Below are positions 1 through 7,047 of a stretch of DNA of 64,000 nucleotides, in pieces. This DNA comes from Leadbetterella lacustris (GTDB lineage Bacteria; Bacteroidota; Bacteroidia; Cytophagales; Spirosomataceae): contig OZ248454.1 of the NCBI GenBank assembly GCA_965234335.1, positions 297,186-361,185 on the forward strand, given 5' to 3'. Every line of letters begins with the position of its first letter. Position 1 is the first letter of the stretch. The notes beneath the pieces are model-generated. The model searched no databases. It saw nothing but the letters and a program-made list of their open reading frames with translations, and was not told the origin of the DNA. Both the position numbers and the translations under genes were made by a program.

Positions 1-200
1 TTTAATATATTAAGGCAAAGTGTGCATTACAAAAATAATGAAAAGCGAAACATCAGAAAAGAAAAGAAGGCAGGAAATGGCTGAGTGCTAATAATTTGTG
101 CAAAAAACAGCGAAAATGTTAACAAGTTTTTTTCTGTGTTAAGAATCTTAGCAATTACTAGACGCTCAAAAGAGTAAACTTTAAAAGTTAATATGGGATT
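1..200. other. Left edge without a recognisable gene
   Basis: A plus-strand frame is open from base 1 to a TGA at 82-84 and could be the last 27 codons of a gene entering from the left. It is lysine- and arginine-rich but too short to identify. The rest of this stretch is AT-rich and I see no gene in it. Confidence 0.25.
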
Positions 201-281
201 AGGAGATATAGGATTTGAAGGACTTTTGTTTTACTAGAGCGAGTTGGAGTGTTCTCGAATCCTCCAAATCCTATATTTCCT
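201..281. terminator. Long imperfect inverted repeat at the end of the DUF3987 gene
   Basis: Two 22-base arms at 201-222 and 260-281 are complementary except at two positions and enclose a 37-base loop. The right arm overlaps the TAG stop of the DUF3987 gene. On the minus strand this forms a strong stem just after the last codon. It could end the replication-module transcript or serve as a recombination or replication site. No long U-tract follows, so simple intrinsic termination is not certain. Confidence 0.45.
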
Positions 282-2016
282 AGATGTTTTTTATATAAAC
301 ATCCTTGCCATCATGGTGTACCATTTCGTCCTTTTTGAAACTTGCTATGTAAGACTGGGCGGTTTTGTCCAACACACCCAATTGGGAAGCAACTTCTAAA
401 TAGGTTTTCCTATTAAACTGTGCAGGCAAGGCATCAAAGAAGCGTTCTTTTATATTGGGTTTTCTGACTGGTTTGTCTGCCTCAGGAAGTTGGCTAAAGA
501 TATGCGAAGCATGTACAATAAGTGTTTCGGCAATGGAAATGGCAGATTTGTAGTCTTGCTCCTCACAAATAAGCTTGGTGTTAAATTCACCTTGGTCCAT
601 CATTCTTAAAACTGAAAAAATCATGGCCAGTCTAAAAGTAATTAAACCAAGTCGTCGAATGGTGCCAATATATTCTTCGCCTTTTAGGTTGAAATACTGC
701 GTAAAAAACTTCTGAAAGAAAATATTGAAGTGTTCCTGCTGCTCTCTTGTAAATGTAAACTGAATATTAGGCGAGGCATTTAGGGAATCATAAAACTTTA
801 AATATTCCTTACCCATCTCGTAGAAAATATCATCCAAACCAGTTTCAGTATTTCCTGAAAATACATCTGCCCAAGCTGGGTTGGTGTTCATGAAATAAAA
901 CATAAACCTACTGAAAAGGCCGTCTTCTGCACTGGGGATTAGATTCAATACTTGTTTTGGAGTACCTGATAGGACAGTAGAAATACAAGGTGTTTCGAGA
1001 TCAACCAATTCTCTGTCGGTTTTACGGTAATAGGAAATGGTTTCGTGGTGAAAGGCTTTTCTGAAACCATCGGAGTAATTGCCAAAGTCACTTTTGAAAG
1101 TATTGGCTAGTGTATCTCCTTCTGTTTCAAATAAAAGACCACGACCATTATTGTCATTCAACAATTGGAAAGCACCCGATGCACTGCTATTGGCAGGAAT
1201 AAACAAAAGCTGAAGTGGAGGTTCTTCGGGCTTTTCTCCCTCTGAGTTCTTTTTCCTTTGGGCATTGTAATAGGCCAAATCAGCATGATACTGTTGTTTG
1301 GCCTTTTTATTGGCTTCTTTCAGGGCATCATGAATTGGTTTTATCAATTTTCGGCAATGGTTTAAGCGGCCTTTACCCGCTGATGCCTGGGCTGATATGA
1401 AAAGAAAAAGATTAGCAAAGACCTTTTTGTTATGGTAAATGCCGAAAACTGTGGGCATGGTTGCACTTAATGTAACCACAGAACCCAATAGTAGCAAATC
1501 TCTCTCTTCATTGGTTTCTGCCACGTCAGTAATTCTTTGTAAAAAATTGGGCAAGGTCTTAAATATGGCATCGGGTAAGGTTGGGAGTTTCTGATTTTCA
1601 GGAGGTTCGGAAACGGATAAAATTTCCTCCGTCGGCTTTTTTGAAATAGTAATGCCAGCATTTTTCGCTAAATAAAATAAGGTATTAAGGTTTATGCCAG
1701 CTCCGTTGGCCTTGAGGCAAGCATCAAATTGTTTGTCTGTTTCGTTATTGGAGAAACCATTATAGAATCTGCTAATTCGTAAATAAAAGTCTCGTCCATT
1801 TTCACCAAATTCATCTGCTAGGGCAAAGCCAATATTTCGCCAGTCTGCATAATTGGCGGTGATGTCGATTTGGGCATCTTCTATTTTCTGAATCAACTGC
1901 TCTGTATCTGCGTATTTATCGGATTTGAAAGTCATTTGATTATTATTTAAAGGAATGGCCTTGGTAGAATCCTCGGTGGGAAGCCATTCTTCTATTTTGA
2001 AAATTTTCTTGCTCAT
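280..2016 (-). CDS. DUF3987 domain protein with PriCT-2-like N-terminus (mobile-element replication)
   Basis: This 578-residue protein is probably a replication initiator or helicase-like protein of the element. Residues about 36-120 resemble the PriCT-2 domain found after primase domains. Residues about 150-520 match DUF3987, including a glycine-rich SAQASAGKGR segment at 208-217 in the position of a nucleotide-binding loop. DUF3987 proteins are common next to integrases in Bacteroidota elements and are thought to be relics of primase-helicases; the biochemical role is not established. The ATG lies in a 4-base overlap with the end of the upstream primase-like gene, so the two are probably translationally coupled. 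Length is normal for the family. Confidence 0.75.
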   Translation of the reverse strand: MSKKIFKIEEWLPTEDSTKAIPLNNNQMTFKSDKYADTEQLIQKIEDAQIDITANYADWRNIGFALADEFGENGRDFYLRISRFYNGFSNNETDKQFDACLKANGAGINLNTLFYLAKNAGITISKKPTEEILSVSEPPENQKLPTLPDAIFKTLPNFLQRITDVAETNEERDLLLLGSVVTLSATMPTVFGIYHNKKVFANLFLFISAQASAGKGRLNHCRKLIKPIHDALKEANKKAKQQYHADLAYYNAQRKKNSEGEKPEEPPLQLLFIPANSSASGAFQLLNDNNGRGLLFETEGDTLANTFKSDFGNYSDGFRKAFHHETISYYRKTDRELVDLETPCISTVLSGTPKQVLNLIPSAEDGLFSRFMFYFMNTNPAWADVFSGNTETGLDDIFYEMGKEYLKFYDSLNASPNIQFTFTREQQEHFNIFFQKFFTQYFNLKGEEYIGTIRRLGLITFRLAMIFSVLRMMDQGEFNTKLICEEQDYKSAISIAETLIVHASHIFSQLPEADKPVRKPNIKERFFDALPAQFNRKTYLEVASQLGVLDKTAQSYIASFKKDEMVHHDGKDVYIKNI

Positions 2017-2936
2017 CGGATTAAGTATTTTGGATTAATGAAAACTTGGGGGTCGTTAGGTAAAAAACATGCTCTAGAAACTTCTTTTCCCGCTGAATCG
2101 ACCTTGAGATTGTAGGTTTGTTCAATGTAATTTTTGATTGCTGAAAACCACTCTTGATGTGTATTTTGAGTAATGTCAATGGAAATTACCCATTTCAAAC
2201 CGTCACCAGAAGGAGATTTAAAAAGTAATTGAGTCTCGAAATATGAGTCAATGAATAATTGATTCTTTAAAGTTTCAAAGTCTGGAATATGATCAAAATC
2301 AATGGCCAAATAACCAGAATGCTTTAGAAGAGCTTCGTCTTTTCTATTCGAAAAAGTACCTGAAAACGTGACATAGTTGAAAGACTGAGATTTATAATCT
2401 CTAGCGGCCTTTTTGTCAGAAATTAGCCTCAACTGTTCGGTCTGAGATTTAGAATCGTTCCTTATTCGCTCATAAACCTCCTTTAAGGTTAGTTCTTTTA
2501 CAGGCATGGTATTCCTTACTGGTGCCTCAAAAAAGCTTACCTTGGGTGTATAAAGTGGTAGTTTTTGAGGTTTCAACTCTTTCTCTTCTTCAAGAAAAAT
2601 TGGAAATTTATTGGGGCGTTTACCGAAATTCAAATGTAGAACTTCACACAAAAGTTGCAATAATTCTTCTCCATCTTTATTGAAATGCAATTTGGCAAAG
2701 TCAAACGGCGTACCAGCAAATGATTTCTCAGCCAAATCTTTGAATATAAATTGCTGGTCAATTTCTTCAAAAATTAAAGTTTCTGAATTTCCTCTGAAGG
2801 GATTCCTAGATGGTGTTGTAATTCTACCTTTTAGATGAATTACAGTTTCGTTTGGGTAAAAATCTCTCAAAATATGGGCATAGATATCTAGCCCATAATT
2901 TGTTTTAGAGAGTACTTGCTTCTGTGTTACTTGCAT
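2013..2936 (-). CDS. BT4734/BF3469-type primase-like protein (VirE N-terminal-like domain)
   Basis: A 307-residue protein whose second half, from about residue 150, matches the BT4734-like or VirE_N domain, a primase-polymerase-like fold. Recognisable pieces are YLAIDFDHIPD, with acidic residues typical of the active site, and the following FKSPSGDGLKWVI segment. The first 100 residues resemble the unnamed N-terminal region of these proteins. It starts inside the last 10 bases of the upstream HTH gene and overlaps the DUF3987 gene by 4 bases, so HTH, HTH, primase-like and DUF3987 genes form one tightly packed operon. Together they probably start element DNA replication; that role is inferred from family and context. 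Confidence 0.7.
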   Translation of the reverse strand: MQVTQKQVLSKTNYGLDIYAHILRDFYPNETVIHLKGRITTPSRNPFRGNSETLIFEEIDQQFIFKDLAEKSFAGTPFDFAKLHFNKDGEELLQLLCEVLHLNFGKRPNKFPIFLEEEKELKPQKLPLYTPKVSFFEAPVRNTMPVKELTLKEVYERIRNDSKSQTEQLRLISDKKAARDYKSQSFNYVTFSGTFSNRKDEALLKHSGYLAIDFDHIPDFETLKNQLFIDSYFETQLLFKSPSGDGLKWVISIDITQNTHQEWFSAIKNYIEQTYNLKVDSAGKEVSRACFLPNDPQVFINPKYLIR

Positions 2937-3232
2937 GGCCTAGCTACATTTAAAGTTGAAAAGGTGTAATTTCGAACAAGCAAATTTTCAATATCCGCTA
3001 TTTTGTAATAAAACTTTCCATTTATTCTCGAAAACGGTAGTACTCCAGAATCTCTCAAATGTTGGAGAGTCCGCTTGCTGATATGCAATGAAAGCATCAC
3101 ATCTTGGCCGTCTATCCAAACTTTATCAAATCGCACTGGTGACTCAGTTGGCTCTTTGTGGTTGGCCATATACGCTTTGATGATTTGGATTTCAGACATC
3201 AAACTTTCTAAAAGAAGGGTTATCTCATTCAT
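2927..3232 (-). CDS. Helix-turn-helix (excisionase/HTH_17 type) protein 2
   Basis: A 101-residue DNA-binding protein. Its C-terminal half carries the winged-HTH pattern of excisionases: SLHISKRTLQHLRDSGVLPF followed by a wing with KFYYKIADIENLL. The frame is open 29 codons further upstream, but the ATG at 3230-3232 is preferred. It has a strong Shine-Dalgarno AAAGGAGGTG close upstream, unusual for this phylum, and it overlaps the TGA of the preceding HTH gene. Such paired small HTH genes usually control excision and replication of Bacteroidota elements. The exact target is unknown. Confidence 0.7.
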   Translation of the reverse strand: MNEITLLLESLMSEIQIIKAYMANHKEPTESPVRFDKVWIDGQDVMLSLHISKRTLQHLRDSGVLPFSRINGKFYYKIADIENLLVRNYTFSTLNVARPCK

Positions 3233-3528
3233 GATGGCACACCTCCTTTTTTGAATTTGAAGTTTCTTGCCTTCTGAGCAATTTCTTCTCTTGAAGCACT
3301 TCTGTTGCTCAATAGCCATTCGTTCAATTCTTCTCTTTTGAAATAGAGCTTCTTGCCGTTTGGCTTATAATATGGCAAAATATTGGCACTTGTAAGTTTA
3401 TACAAATGTGAGGCCGATACCTCCAAATATTTGGTGGCCTCGGTGAAGTTTAAAACTTCCTTATTGTTAATACTTTGCTCAATAATGAGCTGCTCGATTT
3501 GATCAAGCCTTGAAAATAAAGCGTCCAT
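3229..3528 (-). CDS. Helix-turn-helix (excisionase/HTH_17 type) protein 1
   Basis: A 99-residue protein and the first gene of the element's replication operon. Residues about 27-75 form an excisionase-like HTH: FTEATKYLEVSASHLYKLTS, then ILPYYKPNGKKLYF as the wing. The N-terminus is a short predicted coiled helix. The stop overlaps the start of the second HTH gene. A near-perfect 18-bp palindrome lies 30 bp upstream of the ATG and is a likely operator. It may be a recombination directionality factor, a transcriptional regulator, or both. Confidence 0.7.
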   Translation of the reverse strand: MDALFSRLDQIEQLIIEQSINNKEVLNFTEATKYLEVSASHLYKLTSANILPYYKPNGKKLYFKREELNEWLLSNRSASREEIAQKARNFKFKKGGVPS

Positions 3529-3557
3529 AATTTTTCTTGTGAGAAAATTTTTAAATG

Positions 3558-3605
3558 GACATCCGGCCGAATGTCATCTTTCGTTTGAAAGACGATTCAA
3601 AATTA
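3558..3605 (-). promoter_or_regulatory. Palindromic operator candidate and -7 box before the HTH/primase operon
   Basis: The 18-bp palindrome at 3558-3575 reads GACAT-CCGGCCG-ATGTC in outline, with one mismatched pair, and is centred about 38 bp before the ATG of HTH gene 1. Reading on the minus strand, a TAATTTTG box at 3598-3605 fits the Bacteroidota TAnnTTTG -7 consensus. This would place the palindrome just after the transcription start, a repressor-like position. A TTTG upstream is only 16 bp away, so the -33 element is weak. Confidence 0.4.
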
Positions 3606-3642
3606 TTAGTGAAATAGAGGGCAAATTGGGGCAAAACACAAC

Positions 3643-3671
3643 GTGTAGTGTAGAGTGTAGAGTGTAGAGTG
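3643..3671. repeat. Tandem 7-bp repeats (GTGTAGA)n
   Basis: Three perfect copies of GTGTAGA at 3648-3668 are flanked by a partial copy on each side. A degenerate run of the same motif lies at 3741-3757. The repeats sit between the RteC-like gene and the replication operon. They could be iterons bound by a replication protein or integrase accessory sites, or a simple repeat without function. Confidence 0.5.
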
Positions 3672-3760
3672 GCATCAAATGCATTTAAACCTAACTTTCG
3701 GACTAAATATAAAAAATGCGAATTAGAAAAAAAGAATTAAGAGTAGAGTGTGGAGTGCTA

Positions 3761-4780
3761 CTAAATAAGGTTATTAATCGATCTATCAAGAATAGTTGAG
3801 GAAGCGGGCTTTTTTTGAGTACGAAGACTGCGAGCATCAAATGTACCATTATTAATATCCGTAAAACACTTTGAAGCAACAATCCATTGATTTTGTTTTA
3901 AATCCTCTAATAATCCCAAATCATTATAAATGTGTTTAATGAAGTAGTAAAATTCACTTTTGTTACCTGTCCATCTAATTGGTGATTTAATTTTCCCACC
4001 TCCAAAAATGCTCTTAAATACTCTCAAATCAGAAGATTGATGAATGAAACCATCTTTCTTAAGGCTATCGAAAAGATTTTCAATCTTATCAGGATTAGTA
4101 CTAAGCTGTTTATACTTGAATGATTCATAAGCAGTTTTGCTTTCTACATGGCTTTCATTCTGAATTGATGAAACAGGGCTTACAGATTCAATTACGAGGG
4201 GTAATTGTCGAATTTTGAAATATAACGTTTCTGGAACCTTCTCAAATAACAGTCTGGTGTAAAAATCCTCTTCAATAAATTCATCTTTGTTCAAAAGCTG
4301 AAATAAATCTTGTAATTCCATATAAATATGGATGGACGTAAATTTTAAATATTGAATAATGAAGGTGTTAGATTTATGATCTGGGTCTAGATCGAAAGTG
4401 CTTTTCTTAGGATCTATATATGACAATTCATAGTTTTTGTCCCTCAAAACTTTTCCGATATCTTTTATTAAGGTTTGGAGTTTTTTGGTAAGAAGTGAAC
4501 TGTAATAATATTTAACAACACTAACATTTGATTCATTTATGATTAAAGGAATCAAATCATCTAAAACCTGCATTTTGTGATTCTGAATAAGCCTGTGATA
4601 GTATTGGGTTTTGAAATTTAGAGGACGAAAAAAATCAAACGTAAATTTGATTTTTTGATTAGATTGGTATTCGGCTAATTCTAAATAAAGTGACTGGAAT
4701 TTGGTATCGACAGAATTCTCAGGTAGCCATGGTCTTAGGCTACCAAAGAGAATTTCCTTAAGGTTTTCGAAAGAATTCAT
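3761..4780 (-). CDS. RteC-like element protein (tentative)
   Basis: A 339-residue protein that I do not recognise with certainty. The last 80 residues contain IRWTGNKSEFYYFIKHIY, close to the C-terminal WTG-K-x-x-L pattern of RteC, the regulator of excision in Bacteroides conjugative transposons. The first 200 residues are helix-rich with no clear motif. The ATG at 4778-4780 follows the integrase stop by only a few bases; a TTG at 4790-4792 would give four more residues and overlap the integrase. Co-transcription with the integrase is likely. A regulatory role is inferred from this resemblance and position. Confidence 0.45.
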   Translation of the reverse strand: MNSFENLKEILFGSLRPWLPENSVDTKFQSLYLELAEYQSNQKIKFTFDFFRPLNFKTQYYHRLIQNHKMQVLDDLIPLIINESNVSVVKYYYSSLLTKKLQTLIKDIGKVLRDKNYELSYIDPKKSTFDLDPDHKSNTFIIQYLKFTSIHIYMELQDLFQLLNKDEFIEEDFYTRLLFEKVPETLYFKIRQLPLVIESVSPVSSIQNESHVESKTAYESFKYKQLSTNPDKIENLFDSLKKDGFIHQSSDLRVFKSIFGGGKIKSPIRWTGNKSEFYYFIKHIYNDLGLLEDLKQNQWIVASKCFTDINNGTFDARSLRTQKKPASSTILDRSINNLI

Positions 4781-4784
4781 GCTA

Positions 4785-6017
4785 TCAATCAAAATTTAAA
4801 AGCTGTTTTTGATAAGACTCTTTAACATCATCTTCAAAACTGCCCAAATAATTCTCGGTTGTGCGTAAATCTTTGTGACCCAAGCTTTCAGATATAAACT
4901 CAATTGGTGCTCCTGAGCGTTTAAGCACAGTTGCAAAACTGTGTCTTGCCGAATAACTGGTTAGTGTTAAGTCCAATTCTAGAGCATTACCGATCCTTTT
5001 CATGTATTTATTTGTGGTTTTAATGAACTGACGAACCTTTTTTAGAATATCTTCGGAATTGTCATTTTGACTTATTACTCCAAAAATATAATCATCAGGT
5101 TTTTGAGAATTTTGGCCCCACTTAAGAATTATCTCTTTTATTTCAGGCAAAAGCATAACTACAACTGGCTTGGAGTCCTGCTTGGTAGTTCTGGCAGTTT
5201 TTGCCCTGACAAAAACTAACCTCTTTGAGTCTAAGTCTTTCCACCTCAACAAAGCTATGTCTTTCATATTGGCACCATTGCAAAGATAACTTAACATCCA
5301 GATATCTTTTGCTTTTTGTTCGGCATCCGTCTTGGTTTGAAAACTCACTATGGCTTTAATTTCTTGAATTGTTAAAGCCTTTTTCACATTCCTACCCGCT
5401 GGAATTGAATATTTTCTTTTCCCAAAAGGATAGAACTCTCTACTCATTGCCCCTTCCTCAACAGCAATATTTACTATGGTTCTTAAACTCCTCAGGTAAA
5501 TACCTGTACTGGTTAGACTTTTTCCATTCCCAATCATCCAATTCTCATAATTCTGAAGCCACTCTGGTGTTAGATCTGAGAAATTAAAATTCTTTCTACC
5601 CTTACTCTTTAGATAACTTTTGAAGCTATTGTATGCACATTTGTAACTGTTCTCTGTACCGCTTCGAGATTCTTTTTTCAATTGGTCCATATAATTTTCC
5701 ATGTAATAAAAGACATCCTTCGAACGATCCATTTTTTGATTAAAAGCCTTATCAAAAGCTTGAAAGCTAAATGAATCTAAACCCTTGATAATCTCAATGG
5801 CTTTTTGCTCAATTTTATTAAAATAGGTTTGGTATTCTTTATACTCTCCCCGAGCCTTCAAGGATTGAGATTTATCCCAATCCTCCTCCGACAAAGAGAT
5901 ATTTATCGGGTAATATTTTTGTTCGCGATTAAATGTAATCCGAAGCTTTATTGAAAAAGTACCATCCTTTTTCTGAACCCTCTTGTCTTGAACTATTGAA
6001 GTAGTAACACCTAACAT
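4785..6017 (-). CDS. Tyrosine recombinase / integrase (IntDOT-like)
   Basis: A 410-residue site-specific integrase. It has an N-terminal arm-type region (1-100), a SAM-like core-binding domain (about 100-190) and a catalytic domain (about 215-400). Visible catalytic residues are Lys273 in RAKTAR, Arg358 in SARHSFAT, the Gly-His pair 380-381 and the nucleophile Tyr390 in TTENYLG. The position normally held by the first arginine is Asn250 (NGANMKDIALLRW). Loss of this arginine is known in IntDOT and relatives, so the enzyme may still be active. It lies about 200 bp from the tRNA-Thr fragment, which is the expected attachment site. Repeated GTATGTAT motifs precede its start. Confidence 0.9.
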   Translation of the reverse strand: MLGVTTSIVQDKRVQKKDGTFSIKLRITFNREQKYYPINISLSEEDWDKSQSLKARGEYKEYQTYFNKIEQKAIEIIKGLDSFSFQAFDKAFNQKMDRSKDVFYYMENYMDQLKKESRSGTENSYKCAYNSFKSYLKSKGRKNFNFSDLTPEWLQNYENWMIGNGKSLTSTGIYLRSLRTIVNIAVEEGAMSREFYPFGKRKYSIPAGRNVKKALTIQEIKAIVSFQTKTDAEQKAKDIWMLSYLCNGANMKDIALLRWKDLDSKRLVFVRAKTARTTKQDSKPVVVMLLPEIKEIILKWGQNSQKPDDYIFGVISQNDNSEDILKKVRQFIKTTNKYMKRIGNALELDLTLTSYSARHSFATVLKRSGAPIEFISESLGHKDLRTTENYLGSFEDDVKESYQKQLLNFD

Positions 6018-6042
6018 ATTTATTTACAGTTATTTAGTTTAT

Positions 6043-6078
6043 GTATGTATCATTAAAATATACATACAATATACATAC
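6043..6078. promoter_or_regulatory. Inverted/direct GTATGTAT repeats upstream of the integrase
   Basis: GTATGTAT at 6043-6050 is the exact inverse complement of ATACATAC at 6060-6067, and a second ATACATAC follows at 6071-6078. The cluster lies 26-61 bp upstream of the integrase start and 140 bp inside the tRNA fragment. It could be integrase arm-type sites or an operator; sequence alone cannot separate these. Confidence 0.4.
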
Positions 6079-6218
6079 AAATGCCCATATAAAAAACAAA
6101 TATAGGAATAAAAGTGACAATAAATTTGGTAAAATGGCATATAAAGTGCCTAAAAGCACCAAAAATGAACCAAAAGCATACATAAGAAATAAAAAGAAGA
6201 ATGATTTTTGGGTGGGTA

Positions 6219-6265
6219 TCTGATTTGTAATCAGTAGGTCATTGGTTCGATCCCGATAAGAGGCT
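6219..6265 (+). other. Attachment site: 3' half of tRNA-Thr(UGU)
   Basis: From 6219 the sequence follows the 3' half of a tRNA-Thr. It has an anticodon loop TTTGTAA with CTGA/TCAG stem, a short variable loop, a T-arm ATTGG-TTCGATC-CCGAT at 6241-6257, the acceptor strand AAGAGGC at 6258-6264, and discriminator T. No D-arm or 5' acceptor strand (expected GCCTCTT) precedes it, so it cannot be a functional tRNA. It is the scar left when the element integrated into the tRNA 3' end. Confidence 0.8.
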
Positions 6266-6577
6266 CTGAAAATGAGAGAGTTACGATGAAAATTGTAACT
6301 CTTTTTACTTTTATAGACATAAGAAACATACAAATCGAGTTTCGCAAACGATATATTCATACATTATCTATACTTCAACTATACTTGTTCAATTCTTCCT
6401 CTTGGTTATTACTATTTACACATTAGGCTTAGGAAATCTAGTATTTCTAGGAAATTCAGGAATGTGAAATGCAAATGAATGAAAAGTAATTCAAAATTCT
6501 CCAAGTGCCTTTTAATTTGCCTTTAAATCAATAAATGTTCTTTTTGTTTTCAGGTCAAGTCAAATAAATGCAACGGA
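6266..6577. other. Chromosomal spacer after the attachment site
   Basis: 312 bases without a gene. I see only AT-rich sequence and short imperfect repeats around 6430-6460. A long minus-strand open frame across 6034-6360 runs through the tRNA fragment and is not coding. Confidence 0.5.
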
Positions 6578-6909
6578 ATGGCACTTCAAAAAGGACTTAT
6601 TAAGTTGAATGCTGCTGTCGGAGGTAGTACTTTCTATAAACACCAATATGAATATGGTACAGAAAAAAAGGTAGTGTGGGTGGCAAAAGAATCGCAAACG
6701 ATCCGAATTTCAAAAAATCTTGAAAACGATGCAGAATATGGTACTACAAGAAAAGTATTTAAGATGCCAAGGAAAGCATTTAGAAACAGATTGCCTAGTT
6801 ACGCTAAAACCGGATGATTGAAAGGCTTACAGCCAAAATGGAGAAGATAGTTCAAGCCAATGAAGTTAACCTAACAATCCTAGATTTTCGAAATCCTATC
6901 ATCGAATAG
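6578..6909 (+). pseudogene. Frameshifted small conserved Bacteroidota protein
   Basis: The first frame gives 79 residues ending at 6817. It contains GLIKLNAAVGGSTFYK and ENDAEYG followed by RKAFRNRL, resembling a Bacteroidota family of unknown function with a RENNAEFGRAGK-type motif (from memory). Right after the shift, a second frame from 6811 continues the family pattern with RMIERLTAKMEKIVQAN and stops at 6907-6909. Adding one A to the four-A run at 6806-6809 joins both frames into about 110 residues. It is either a recent pseudogene or a base-calling error. Confidence 0.5.
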
Positions 6910-6987
6910 ACAGGGCAAATATATCTTATCTTATGGACTTTACTATCATAAACGGACTTCCACCGCATAATTTATAGTATTAAATTA

Positions 6988-7023
6988 CAAAAAAAAGCCC
7001 GTTTCAAAAACTAGAAACGAGCT
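6988..7023 (-). terminator. Intrinsic terminator of gltX
   Basis: On the minus strand a stem GAGCTCGTTTC/GAAACGGGCT, with small mismatches, is followed by a run of eight T. It sits 25 bp after the gltX stop. Confidence 0.7.
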
Positions 7024-7047
7024 CAATTCAAAATTAAAATTTAGAAT

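Larger units (their letters stand above)
1..6265. mobile_element. Right end of an integrative element inserted in a tRNA-Thr gene (left end outside window)
   Basis: The segment holds, all on the minus strand, an integrase, an RteC-like protein, two excisionase-type HTH proteins, a primase-like protein and a DUF3987 protein. This set is typical of Bacteroidota conjugative or mobilizable elements. Immediately beyond the integrase lies a 3' tRNA-Thr fragment whose 5' half is missing. The fragment points right, so the original downstream chromosome continues after 6265 and the element lies to the left. The intact tRNA copy should be beyond position 1. No relaxase or transfer gene is visible, so whether the element is conjugative, mobilizable or only integrative cannot be decided here. 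Confidence 0.7.

Noticed and set aside
3643..3757. CRISPR array
   Set aside because: The GTGTAGA units are 7 bp, directly adjacent and without spacers; no cas genes are present.
6034..6360. 108-codon minus-strand frame after the integrase
   Set aside because: It runs straight through the tRNA-Thr fragment and the integrase promoter region; no domain and no start signal.
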